A stretch of DNA of 64,000 bases from Cladorhizidae sp. MBARI D1340-BT2 (lineage: Eukaryota; Porifera; Demospongiae; Poecilosclerida; Cladorhizidae): positions 23,888,341 through 23,952,340 of the forward strand of contig JAQNBH010000011.1 in assembly GCA_028752905.1 (NCBI GenBank). The letters run 5' to 3'. Both the position numbers and the translations under genes were made by a program. A model generated the notes under the pieces. It saw only the letters and a program-made list of their open reading frames with translations. It searched no databases and had not been told where the DNA came from. Each line of letters starts with the position of its first letter. Position 1 is the first letter of the stretch. This document shows positions 35,601 to 48,588 of the stretch, in pieces.

Positions 35601-36871
35601 AGCCATGAACTCTAGTGTGCATCAAGCCATGAACTCTGGTGTGCATCAACCCATGAACTCTGGTGTGCATCAAGCCATGAACTCTAGTGTACATCAAGCC
35701 TTGAACTCTGGTGTGTAGTAAGCCATGAACACTGGTGTGCGTCAAGACATGTACTTTAGTTTGCATTGAGCAATGAACTCTGGTGTGCATCAAGCCATGA
35801 ACTCTGGTTTGCATCAAGCCATGAACTCTTGTGTGTATCAAGCCATGAACTCTGGTGTCTCAAGCGATGAACTCTGATGTGTGCCAAGCCATGAACTCTG
35901 GTGTGCATCAAGCCATGAACTATGGTGTGCATCAAGCCATGAACTCTGTTGCACATCAAGCCATGCACTCTGGTGTGCATCAACCCATGAACTCTGGTGT
36001 GCATCACCAATGAACTCTGGTTTGCATCAAGCCGTGAACTTTGGTGTGCATCAAGTCATCAACTCTGGTGGGTATCAAGCCAAGAACTCTGGTGTGTAGC
36101 AAGCCATGAACTCTGGCATGCATCAAGGCATTAACTCTGGTATGTATCAATGTGTGTATGAGGACATGTACTCTCGAGTGTAGCAGTCATGAACTCTGTA
36201 TCCAGCCATGAACTCAGGTTTGCAGCAAGCCATGAATGCTAGTGTGTTAAGCCATGTACTCTGTTGTGTGTACCAAGCCATGAACTCTGGTATGCATCAA
36301 GCCATGAACTCTGGTTTGCAACAAGCCATGAACTCTGGTGTGCATCAAGCCATGAACTCATGTGTACATCAAGCTTGCATGCAGCAAGCTATGAACTCTG
36401 ATGTGTATCAAGCTATGAACTCTGGTGTGTAGTAAGACATGAATTCTGGCATACAGCAAGCCATGAACTCCGGGGTGCATCAAGCCATGAACTCTGGTGT
36501 GTATCAAGCTATGGACTCTAGTGTGTAGCAACACATGAACTCTGATTTATAGCAGACATGAACTCTGTTCTGTATCAAGCCATAAAATCTGGTGTCTCAA
36601 GCCATGAACTCTGGTATGTATCAAGCCTTGAACTCTGGTGTGCATCAAGCCATGAAATTTAGTTTGCATCAAGGAATGAACTCTGGTGTTCATCAAGCCA
36701 TGAACTCTGGTGTGCATCAAGCCATGAACTCTTGTTTGCATCAAGCCATGAATTCTGGTGTGCATCAAGCCATTAACTCAGGTGTGCATCAAACCATCAA
36801 CTTTGATGTGCAACAAGCCAAGAACTCTGGTGTGTATCAGGCTATGAACTCTGGTGTGTAGCAAGACATGC
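31178..36871. repeat. 5,694-bp tandem duplication, copy 1
   Basis: 31178-36881 aligns to 36872-42574 at offset 5694/5693. It includes blocks d to l, a, b, c and d in order, with an additional run of f/h/j-type blocks at 32640-33700. The aligned span equals the offset apart from a 10-bp overlap, the signature of a clean head-to-tail duplication. Confidence 0.88.
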
Positions 36872-37119
36872 ACTCTGGTGTGCATCAAGCCATGAAATTT
36901 AGTTTGCATCAAGGAATGAACTCTGGTGTGCATCAAGCCATGAAATCTGGTGTGCATCAAGCCATGAACTCTTGTGTGCATCAAGCCATGAATTCTGGTG
37001 TGCATCAAGCCATTAACTCAGGTGTGCATCAAACCATCAACTTTGATGTGCAACAAGCCAAGAACTCTGGTGTGTATCAGGCTATGAACTCTGGTGTGTA
37101 GCAAGACATGCACTCTGGT
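36640..37119. repeat. 240-bp direct repeat of block d at the duplication junction
   Basis: CATGAAATTTAGTTTGC appears at 240-bp spacing (about 36651 and 36891), ten monomers apart. The first copy has GTGTTCATC and CTTGTTTGC variants; the second has the ATGAAATCTGG variant seen at 25.6 and 31.2 kb. The doubled block is the footprint of the crossover at 36872-36881. Confidence 0.8.
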
Positions 37120-40100
37120 GTATATCAGTCATGAACTCTGTATCAAGCCATGAACTCTGATGTCTTAAGGCTTAAGCCATGAACTGTGGAGTGTGTCAAG
37201 CCATAAACTCTTGTGTGCATCAGCCTATGAACTCTGGTCTGTATCAAGCTATATGAACTCTGGTGTGTAGCAAAACATAAATTCTGGTGTGTATCAAGCT
37301 ATAAACTCATTTGTCTAACAAGCTATATGAATTCTGGTGTGTAGCAAGACATGAACTCTGGTGTGCATCAAGCCATGAACTCTGGCGGGAATCAAGCTAT
37401 GAATTCTGGTCTGTATCAAGCAATGAACTCAGGTGTGTAGCAAGTTATGAGGTCTGGTGTGTAGCAGTCATGAACTCTGTATTAAGCCATGAACTCTGGT
37501 GTCTCAAGCCATGAACTCTGGTGTGCAGCAAGCCATAAACTCTGGTGTGCATCAAGCCATGAACTTCGGTGTGCATCAAGCCATGAACTCTGGTGGGTAT
37601 GAAGCTATGAACTCTGTTGTGTAGCAAACCATGAACACAGGCATGCAGCAAGCCATGAACTCTGGCATGCACAAGCCATGAACTCTGGTATGTATCAAGC
37701 TATTAACTCTGGGGTGTAGCAAGACATGAAATTTGGCGTACAGCAAGCCATGAACTCTGGGGTGCATCAATCTATGAAATCTGGTGTGTATCAAGCTATG
37801 AACTCTGGTGTGCAGCAAGAGATGAATTCTGGTGTGTTGCCTTCATGAAGTTTATAACTAGCCATGAACTATAAATGTCTCAAGCCATGAACTCTGGTGT
37901 GCATCAAGCCTTGAACTTTGGTGTGCATCGAGCAAAGAACGATGATGTGCATGAAGCCATGAACTCTGGTGTAGTTCAAGCCATGAACTCTGGTGTGCAT
38001 CAAGCCATGAACTCTGGTTTGCATCAAGCCATGAACTCTGGTGTGCATCAAGCCATAAATTTTGGTGTGCATCAAGCTATGAACTCTGGAGGGTAGCAAG
38101 CCTTGAACTCTGGAATGGAGCAAGCCATAAACTCTGGCATGTATCAAGCCATGAACTCTGGTGTGTATCAAGCTATGAACTGTTGTGTTGCAAGACATGA
38201 ACTCTGGTGTGTAGCAGTCATGAACTCTCTATCAAGCCATGAAGTCAGGCGTCTCAAGCCATGAACTCTGGTGTGTTTCAAGCCATGAACTCTGGTGTGC
38301 TTCAAGCCATGAACACTGGTGTGTATCAAACTATTGAACTCCGGGGTGCATCAAGCTATGAAATCTGGTGTGCAGCAAGCCATGAACTCTGGCATGCACA
38401 AGCCATGAACTCTGGTGTGTATCAAGCTATTAACTCTGGGGTGTAGCAAGACATGAAATTTGGCGTACAGCAATCATGAACTCTGGGGTGCATCAAGCTA
38501 TGAAATCTGGTGTGTATCAAGCTATGAACTCCGGTGTGCAGCAAGAGATGAATTCTGGTGTGTTGCCTTCATGAAGTCTATAACTAGCCATGAACTATAA
38601 ATATCTCAAGCCATGAACTCTGGTGTGCATCAAGCCATGAACTTTGGTGTGCATCGAGCTAAGAACGATGATGTGCATGAAGCCATGAACTCTGGTGTAG
38701 TTCAAGCCATGAACTCTGGTCTGTATCAAGCTATATGAACTCTGGTGTGTAGCAAAACATGAATTCTAGTGTGTATCAAGCTATGAACTCCAGTCTCTAT
38801 CAAGCCATATGAATTCTGGTGTGTAGCAAGACATGAACTCTGGTGTGCATCAAGCTAAGAATTCTGGTCTGTAGCAAGACATGAACTCTGGTGTGTAGCA
38901 GTCATGAACTCTGTATCAAGCCATGAACTCTGGTGTGTAGCAAACCTTGAACACTGGTATGTTAAGCCTTGAACTCTGGTGTGCAACAAGTCTTGAACTC
39001 TGGTGTGCATCAAACGATGAACTCAGGTGTGCATCAAGCTATGAACACTGGCATGCAGCAAGCTATGAACTCTGATGTGTATCAAGCTATGTATGAACTA
39101 TGATGTGTAGCAAGACATGAACTCTGGTGTATATCAGTCATTAACTCTGTATCAAGCCATGAACACTGGTATCTTAAGCCATGAACTCTATTGTGTGTCA
39201 AGCCATGAGCTTTGTTGTGCATTGAACTAAGAACGATGATGTGCATGAAGCCATGAACTCTGGTGTAGTTCAAGCCATGAACTCTGGTGTGCATCAAGCC
39301 ATGAACTCTGGTTTGCATCAAGCCATGAACTCTGGTGTGCATCAAGCCATAAATTTTGGTGTGCATCAAGCTATGAACACTGTTGTGCTGCAAGACATGA
39401 ACTCTGGTGTGTAGCAGTCATGAACTCTCTATCAAGCCATGAAGTCAGGCGTCTCAAGCCATGAACTCTGGTGTGTTTCAAGCCATGAACTCTGGTGTGC
39501 TTCAAGCCCTGAACACTGGTGTGTATCAAGCTATAAACTCTGGTGAGCATCAAGTCATGAACTCTGGTGTGCAACAAGCCATGAACTCTGGTGTGCATCA
39601 AGCCATGAACTCTGGTATGTAGTAAGGCATGAACTCTGGTGTGCATCAAGCCAATAACTCTGGTGTGTATCAAGCTAAGAATTCTGGTCTGTAGCAAGAC
39701 ATGAACTCTGGTGTGTAGCAGTCATGAACTCTGTAACAAGCCATGAACTCTGGTGTGTAGCAAACCTTGAACACTGGTATGTTAAGCCTTGAACTCTGGT
39801 GTGCAACAAGTCATGATCTCTGGTGTGCATCAAACCATGAACTCAGGTGTGCATCAAGCAATGAACACTGGCATGCAGCAAGTTATGAACTCTGATGTGT
39901 ATCAAGCTATGTATGAACTATGATGTGTAGCAAGACATGAACTCTGGTGTATATCAGTCATTAACTCTGTATCAAGCCATGAACACTGGTGTCTTAAGCC
40001 ATTAACTCTGGAGTGTCTCAAGCCATGAACTCTGGTGTGCATCAAGCCATGAACTCTTGTGTGCATCAAGCCATGAACTCTGGTCTGTATCAAGCTATAT

Positions 40101-42565
40101 GAACTCTGGTGTGTAGCAAAACATGAATTCTAGTATGTATCAAGCTATGAACTCCAGTCTCTCTCAAGCTATATGAATTCTGGTGTGTAGCAAGACATGA
40201 ACTCTGGTGTGCATCAAGCCATGAACTGGTGTGCATCAAGCCATGAACTCTGGTCTGTATCAAGCTATATGAACTCTGGTGTGTAGCAAAACATGAATTC
40301 TAGTGTGTATCAAGCTATGAACTCCAGTCTCTATCAAGCTATATGAATTCTGGTGTGTAGCAAGACATGAACTCTGGTGTGCATCAAGCCATGAACTCTG
40401 GCGCGTATCAAGCTATGAACTCTGGTCTGTATCAAGCTATCAACTCGGGTGTGTAGCAAGTTATGAGGTCTTGTGTGTAGCAGTCATGAACTCTGTATCA
40501 AGCCATGAAGTCTAGCATCTCAAGCCATGAACTCTGGTGTGTTTCAAGCCATGAACTCTGGTGTGCATCAAGCCATCAACTCTGGTGTGTAACAAGCTAT
40601 TAACTCTGGTGTGCATCAATCTATGAACTCTGGTGTGCATCAAGCCATGAACTCTGGTGTGCATCAAGCCATGAACTCTGGTGTGAAGCAAGCCATGAAC
40701 TCTGGCGTGTATCAAGCTATGAATTCTTGTCTGTAGCAACACATGAACTCTGGTGTGTAGCAGTTATGAACTCCGTATCAGGCAATGAAATCTCATGTGC
40801 AGGAAGCCTTGAATACTGGTGTGTTAAGCCATTTACTCTGGTGTGCACCAAGCCATGAACTCTGGTTTGCATCAAGCCATGAACTCTGGTGTGCAACAAT
40901 CTGGTTTGCATCGAACCATGAACTCAGGTGTGCATTAAGCTATGACCAATGGAATGCAGCAAGCTATGAACTCTGGTGTCTATCAAGCTATGTATGAACT
41001 CTGATGTGCATCAAGCCATGAACTCTGGTGTGTATCAAGCTATTAACTCTAGTGTGTAGCAAGGCATGAACTCTGGTGTGTACGAGTCATGAATTCTGTA
41101 TCAAGCCATGAACTCTGGTGGCTCGAGCCATGAACTCTGGTATGTGTCAAGCCATGAACTCTGGTGTGCATCAAGCCATGAACTTTGGTTTGCATCGAGC
41201 CATGAACTCTGGTATGCATCAAGCCATGAACACTGGTGTGCATCAAGCCATGAACTCTGGTGTGCATCAAGCCATGAACTCTGGTATGCATCAAGCCATG
41301 AACTCTAGTGTGCATCAAGCCATGAACTCTGGTGTGCATCAACCCATGAACTCTGGTGTGCATCAAGCCATGAACTCTAGTGTACATCAAGCCTTGAACT
41401 CTGGTGTGTAGTAAGCCATGAACACTGGTGTGCGTCAAGACATGTACTTTAGTTTGCATTGAGCAATGAACTCTGGTGTGCATCAAGCCATGAACTCTGG
41501 TTTGCATCAAGCCATGAACTCTTGTGTGTATCAAGCCATGAACTCTGGTGTCTCAAGCGATGAACTCTGATGTGTGCCAAGCCATGAACTCTGGTGTGCA
41601 TCAAGCCATGAACTATGGTGTGCATCAAGCCATGAACTCTGTTGCACATCAAGCCATGCACTCTGGTGTGCATCAACCCATGAACTCTGGTGTGCATCAC
41701 CAATGAACTCTGGTTTGCATCAAGCCGTGAACTTTGGTGTGCATCAAGTCATCAACTCTGGTGGGTATCAAGCCAAGAACTCTGGTGTGTAGCAAGCCAT
41801 GAACTCTGGCATGCATCAAGGCATTAACTCTGGTATGTATCAATGTGTGTATGAGGACATGTACTCTCGAGTGTAGCAATCATGAACTCTGTATCCAGCC
41901 ATGAACTCAGGTTTGCAGCAAGCCATGAATGCTAGTGTGTTAAGCCATGTACTCTGTTGTGTGTACCAAGCCATGAACTCTGGTATGCATCAAGCCATGA
42001 ACTCTGGTTTGCAACAAGCCATGAACTCTGGTGTGCATCAAGCCATGAACTCATGTGTACATCAAGCTTGCATGCAGCAAGCTATGAACTCTGATGTGTA
42101 TCAAGCTATGAACTCTGGTGTGTAGTAAGACATGAATTCTGGCATACAGCAAGCCATGAACTCCGGGGTGCATCAAGCCATGAACTCTGGTGTGTATCAA
42201 GCTATGGACTCTAGTGTGTAGCAACACATGAACTCTGATTTATAGCAGACATGAACTCTGTTCTGTATCAAGCCATAAAATCTGGTGTCTCAAGCCATGA
42301 ACTCTGGTATGTATCAAGCCTTGAACTCTGGTGTGCATCAAGCCATGAAATTTAGTTTGCATCAAGGAATGAACTCTGGTGTTCATCAAGCCATGAACTC
42401 TGGTGTGCATCAAGCCATGAACTCTTGTTTGCATCAAGCCATGAATTCTGGTGTGCATCAAGCCATTAACTCAGGTGTGCATCAAACCATCAACTTTGAT
42501 GTGCAACAAGCCAAGAACTCTGGTATGTATCAGGCTATGAACTCTGGTGTGTAGCAAGACATGCA
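36872..42565. repeat. 5,694-bp tandem duplication, copy 2
   Basis: Second copy, very similar to the first. Differences noted include CATCAAACGATG near 39010 for CATCAAACCATG, TCTAGCATCTC near 40512 for TCTAGCGTCTC, and GGTATGCATC near 41213 for GGTGTGCATC. It ends where copy 1 turns to GTGTGCATC and this copy to GTGTATATC. Confidence 0.88.
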
Positions 42566-45557
42566 CTCTGGTGTATATCAGTCATGAACTCTGTATCAAG
42601 CCATGAACTCTGATGTCTTAAGGCTTAAGCCATGAACTATGGAGTGCGTCAAGCCATAAACTCTTGTGTGCATCAGCCTATGAACTCTGGTCTGTATCAA
42701 GCTATATGAACTCTGGTGTGTAGCAAAACATAAATTCTGGTGTGTATCAAGCTATAAACTCCATTGTCTAACAAGCTATATGAATTCTGGTGCGTAGCAA
42801 GACATGAACTCTGGTGTGCATCAAGCCATGAACTCTGGCGGGTATCAAGCTATGAACTCTGGTCTGTATCAAGCTATCAACTCGGGTGTGTAGCAAGTTA
42901 TGAGGACTTGTGTGTAGCAGTCATGAACTCTGTATCAAGCCATGAAGTCTAGCGTCTCAAGCCATGAACTCTGGTGTGTTTCAAGCCATGAACTCTGGTG
43001 TGCATCAAGCCATCAACTCTGGTGTGTAACAAGCTAATAACTCTGGTGTGCATCAACCTATGAACTCTGGTGTGCATCAAGCCATGAACTCTGGTGTGCA
43101 TCAAGCCATGAACTCTGGTGTGAAGCAAGCCATGAACTCTGGCGTGTATCAAGCTATGAATTCTTGTCTGTAGCAACATATGAACTCTGGTGTGTAGCAG
43201 TTATGAACTCCGTATCAGGCAATGAAATCTCATGTGCAGCAAGCCTTGAACACTGGTGTGTTAAGCCATGTACTCTGGTGTGCACCAAGCCATGAACTCT
43301 GGTTTGCATCAAGCCATGAACTCTGGTGTGCAACAATCTGGTTTGCATCGAACCATGAACTCAGTTGTGCATTAAGCTATGAACAATGGAATGCAGCAAG
43401 CTATGAACTCTGGTGTCTATCAAGCTATGTATGAACTCTGATGTGCATCAAGCCATGAACTCTGGTGTGTATCAAGCTATTAACTCTAGTGTGTAGCATG
43501 GCATGAACTCTGGTGTGTACGAGTCATGAATTCTGTATCAAGCCATGAACTCTGGCGGCTCGAGCCATGAACTCTGGTATGTGTCAAGCCATGAACTCTG
43601 GTGTGCATCAAGCCATGAACTATGGTTTGCATCGAGCCATGAACTCTGGTGTGCATCAAGCCATGAACACTGGTGTGCATCAAGCCATGAACGCTGGTGT
43701 GCATCAAGCCATGAACTCTGGTATGCATCAAGCCATGAACTCTAGTGTGCATCAAGCCATGAACTCTGGTGTGCATCAACCCATGAACTCTGGTGTGCAT
43801 CAAGACATGAACTCTAGTATACATCAAGCCTTGAACTCTGGTGTGTAGTAAGCCATGAACACTGGTGTGCATCAAGACATGTACTTTAGTTTGCTTTGAG
43901 CAATGAACTCTGGTGTGCATCAAGCCATGAACTCTGGTTTGCATCAAGCCATGAACTCTTGTGTGTATCAAGCCATGAACTCTGGTGTCTCAAGCGATGA
44001 ACTCTGGTGTGTGTCAAGCCATAAACTCTGGTGTGCATCAAGCCATGAACTATGGTGTGCATCAAGCCATGAACTCTGTTGCACATCAAGCCATGCACTC
44101 TGGTGTGCATCAACCCATGCACTCTGGTGTGCATCAACCCATGAACTCTGGTGTGCATCACCAATGAAATCTGGTTTGCATCAAGCCGTGAACTTTGGTG
44201 TGCATCAAGTCATGAACTCTGGTGGGTATCAAGCCAAGAACTCTGGTGTGTAGCAAGCCATGAACTCTGGCATGCATCAATGCATTAACTCTGGTATGTA
44301 TCAATGTGTGTATGAGGACATGTACTCTCGAGTGTAGCAGTCATGAACTCTGTATCCAGCCATGAACTCAGGTTTGCAGCAAGCCATGAATGCTAGTGTG
44401 TTAAGCCATGTACTCTGGTGTGTGTACCAAGCCATGAACTCTGGTATGCATCAAGACATGAACTCTGGTTTGCAACAAGCCATGAACTCTGGTGTGCATC
44501 AAGCCATGAACTCATGTGTACATCAAGCTTGCATGCAGCAAGCTATGAACTCTGATGTGTATCAAGCTATGAACTCTGGTGTGTAGTAAGACATGAATTC
44601 TGGCATACAGCAAGCCATGAACTCCGGGGTGCATCAAGCCATGAACTCTGGTGTGTATCAAGCTATGGACTCTAGTGTGTAGCAACAAATGAACTCTGAT
44701 TTATAGCAGACATGAACTCTGTTCTGTATCAAGCCATAAAATCTGGTGTCTCAAGCCATGAACTCTGGTATTTATCAAGCCTTGAACTCTGGTGTGCATC
44801 AAGCCATGAAATTTAGTTTGCATCAAGGAATGAACTCTGGTGTGCATCAAGCCATGAACTCTGGTGTGCATCAAGCCATGAACTCTTGTGTGCATCAAGC
44901 CATGAATTCTGGTGTGCATCAAGCCATTAACTCAGGTGTGCATCAAACCATCAACTTTGATGTGCAACAAGCCAAGAACTCTGGTGTGTATCAGGCTATG
45001 AACTCTGGTGTGTAGCAAGACATGCACTCTGGTGTATATCAGTCATGAACTCTGTATCAAGCCATGAACTCTGATGTCTTAAGGCTTAAGCCATGAACTC
45101 TGGAGTGTATCAAGCCATAAACTCTTGTGTGCATCAAGCTATGAACTCTGGTCTGTATCAAGCTATATGAACTCTGGTGTGTAGCAAAACATAAATTCTG
45201 GTGTGTATCAAGCTATAAACTCCATTCTCTAACAAGCTATATGAATTCTGGTGTGTAGCAAGACATGAACTCTGGTGTGCATCAAGCCATGAACTCTGGC
45301 GGGAATCAAGCTATGAATTCTGGTCTGTATCAAGCAATGAACTCAGGTGTGTAGCAAGTTATGAGGTCTGGTGTGTAGCAGTCTTGAACTCTGTATTAAG
45401 CCATGAACTCTGGTGTCTCAAGCCATGAACTCTGGTGTGCAGCAAGCCATAAACTCTGGTGTGCATCAAGCCATGAACTTGGGTGTGCATCAAGCCATGA
45501 ACTCTGGTGGGTATGAAGCTATGAACTCTGTTGTGTAGCAAACCATGAACACAGGCA
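42566..45557. repeat. Higher-order repeat related to the 3,031-bp unit but older
   Basis: Blocks e, k, l, a, b, c, d, e, f. It matches the next unit at offsets of 3,032 and then 2,888 bp. The 144-bp change is a 120-bp (five-monomer) loss in the downstream units plus one 24-bp monomer gained here near 44101-44148, where two copies of GTGCATCAACCCATG lie side by side. Confidence 0.75.
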
Positions 45558-48500
45558 TGCAGCAAGCCATGAACTCTGGCATGCACAAGCCATGAACTCT
45601 GGTATGTATCAAGCTATTAACTCTGGGGTGTAGCAAGACATGAAATTTGGCATACAGCAAGCCATGAACTCCGGGGTGCATCAAGCTATGAAATCTGGTG
45701 TGCATCAAGCCATGAACTCTGGTCTGTATCAAGCTATATGAACTCTGGTGTGTAGCAAAACATGAATTGTAGTGTGTATCAAGCTATGAACTCCAGTCTC
45801 TATCAAGCTATATGAATTCTGGTGTGTAGCAAGACATGAACTCTGGTGTGCATCAAGCCATGAACTCTGGCGGGTATCAAGCTATGAACTCTGGTCTGTA
45901 TCAAGCTATCAACTCGGGTGTGTAGCAAGTTATGAGGTCTTGTGTGTAGCAGTCATGAACTCTGTATCAAGCCATGAAGTCTAGCGTCTCAAGCCATGAA
46001 CTCTGGTGTGTTTCAAGCCATGAACTCTGGTGTGCATCAAGCCATCAACTCTGGTGTGTAACAAGCTATTAACTCTGGTGTGCATCAACCTATGAACTCT
46101 GGTGTGCATCAAGCCATGAACTCTGGTGTGCATCAAGCCATGAACTCTGGTGTGAAGCAAGCCATGAACTCTGGCGTGTATCAAGCTATGAATTCTTGTC
46201 TGTAGCAACACATGAACTCTGGTGTGTAGCAGTTATGAACTCCGTATCAGGCAATGAAATCTCATGTGCAGCAAGCCTTGAACACTGGTGTGTTAAGCCA
46301 TGTACTCTGGTGTGCACCAAGCCATGAACTCTGGTTTGCATCAAGCCATGAACTCTGGTGTGCAACAATCTGGTTTGCATCGAACCATGAACTCAGGTGT
46401 GCATTAAGCTATGAACAATGGAATGAAGCACGCTATGAACTCTGGTGTCTATCAAGCTATGTATGAACTCTGATGTGCATCAAGCCATGAACTCTGGTGT
46501 GTATCAAGCTATTAACTGTAGTGTGTAGCAAGGCATGAACTCTGGTGTGTACGAGTTATGAATTCTGTATCAAGCCATGAACTCTGGTGGCTCGAGCCAT
46601 GAACTCTGGTATGTGTCAAGCCATGAACTCTGGTGTGCATCAAGCCATGAACTTTGGTTTGCATCGAGCCATAAACTCTGGTGTGCATCAAGCCATGAAC
46701 ACTGGTGTGCATCAAGCCATGAACTCTGGTGTGCATCAAGCCATGAACTCTGGTATGCATCAAGCCATGAACTCTAGTGTGCATCAAGCCATGAACTCTG
46801 GTGTGCATCAACCCATGAACTCTGGTGTGCATCAAGCCATGAACTCTGGTTTGCATCAAGCCATGAACTCTTGTGTGTATCAAGCCATGAACTCTGGTGT
46901 CTCAAGCGATGAACTCTGGTGTGTGTCAAGCCATGAACTCTGGTATGCATCAAGCCATGAACTATGGTGTGCATCAAGCCATGAACTCTGTTGCACATCA
47001 AGCCATGCATTCTGGTGTGTATCAACCCATGAACTCTGGTGTGCATCACCAATGAACTCTGGTTTGCATCAAGCCGTGAACTTTGGTGTGCATCAAGTCA
47101 TGAACTCTGGTGGGTATCAAGCCAAGAACTCTGGTGTATAGCAAGCCATGAACTCTGGCATGCATCAAGGCATTAACTCTGGTATGTATCAATGTGTGTA
47201 TGAGGACATGTACTCTCAAGTGTAGCAGTCATGAACTCTGTATCCAGCCATGAACTCAGGTTTGCAGCAAGCCATGAATGCTAGTGTATTAAGCCATGTA
47301 CTATGGTGTGTGTACCAAGCCATGAACTCTGGTATGCATCAAGCCATGAACTCTGGTTTGCAACAAGCCATGAACTCTGGTGTGCATCAAGCCATGAACT
47401 CATGTGTACATCAAGCTTGCATGCAGCAAGCTATGAACTCTGATGTGTATCAAGCTATGAACTCTGGTGTGTAGTAAGACATGAATTCTGGCATACAGCA
47501 AGCCATGAACTCCGGGGTGCATAAAGCCATGAACTCTGGTGTGTATCAAGCTATGGACTCTAGTGTGTAGCAACACATGAACTCTGATTTATAGCAGACA
47601 TGAACTCTGTTCTGTATCAAGCCATAAAATCTTGTGTCTCAAGCCATGAACTCTGGTATGTATCAAGCCTTGAACTCTGGTGTACATCAATCCATGAAAT
47701 TTAGTTTGCATCAAGGAATGAACTCTGGTGTGCATCAAGCCATGAACTCTGGTGTGCATCAAGCCATGAACTCTTGTGTGCATCAAGCCATGAATTCTGG
47801 TGTGCATCAAGCCATTAACTCAGGTGTGCATCAAACCATCAACTTTGATGTGCAACAAGCCAAGAACTCTGGTGTGTATCAGGCTATGAACTCTGGTGTG
47901 TAGCAAGACATGCACTCTGGTGTATATCAGTCATGAACTCTGTATCAAGCCATGAACTCTGATGTCTTAAGGCTTAAGCCATGAACTCTGGAGTGTGTCA
48001 AGCCATAAACTCTTGTGTGCATCAAGCTATGAACTCTGGTCTGTATCAAGCTATATGAACTCTGGTGTGTAGCAAAACATAAATTCTGGTGTGTATCAAG
48101 CTATAAACTCCATTGTCTAACAAGCTATATGAATTCTGGTGTGTAGCAAGACATGAACTCTGGTGTGCATCAAGCCATGAACTCTGGCGGGAATCAAGCT
48201 ATGAATTCTGGTCTGTATCAAGCAATGAACTCAGGTGTGTAGCAAGTTATGAGGTCTGGTGTGTAGCAGTCATGAACTCTGTATTAAGCCATGAACTCTG
48301 GTGTCTCAAGCCATGAACTCTGGTGTACAGCAAGCCATAAACTCTGGTGTGCATCAAGCCATGAACTTCGGTGTACATCAAGCCATGAACTCTGGTGGGT
48401 ATGAAGCTATGAACTCTGTTGTGTAGCAAACCATGAAAACAGGCATGCAGCAAGCCATAAACTCTGGCATGCACAAGCCATGAACTCTGGTATGTATCAA

Positions 48501-48588
48501 GCTATTAACTCTGGGGTGTAGCAAGACATGAAATTTGGCATACAGCAAGCCATGAACTCCGGGGTGCATCAAGCTATGAAATCTGGTG
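45558..48588. repeat. 3,031-bp tandem duplication, copy 1
   Basis: 45558 to about 48710 aligns to 48589-51741 at a constant offset of 3031, with only scattered single-base differences (for example GGTATGCATC near 46943 against GGTGTGCATC, and CCATGCATTC against CCATGCACTC). Its core runs straight into block b because five monomers are missing, giving an unbroken frame at 46587-47141. Confidence 0.88.
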
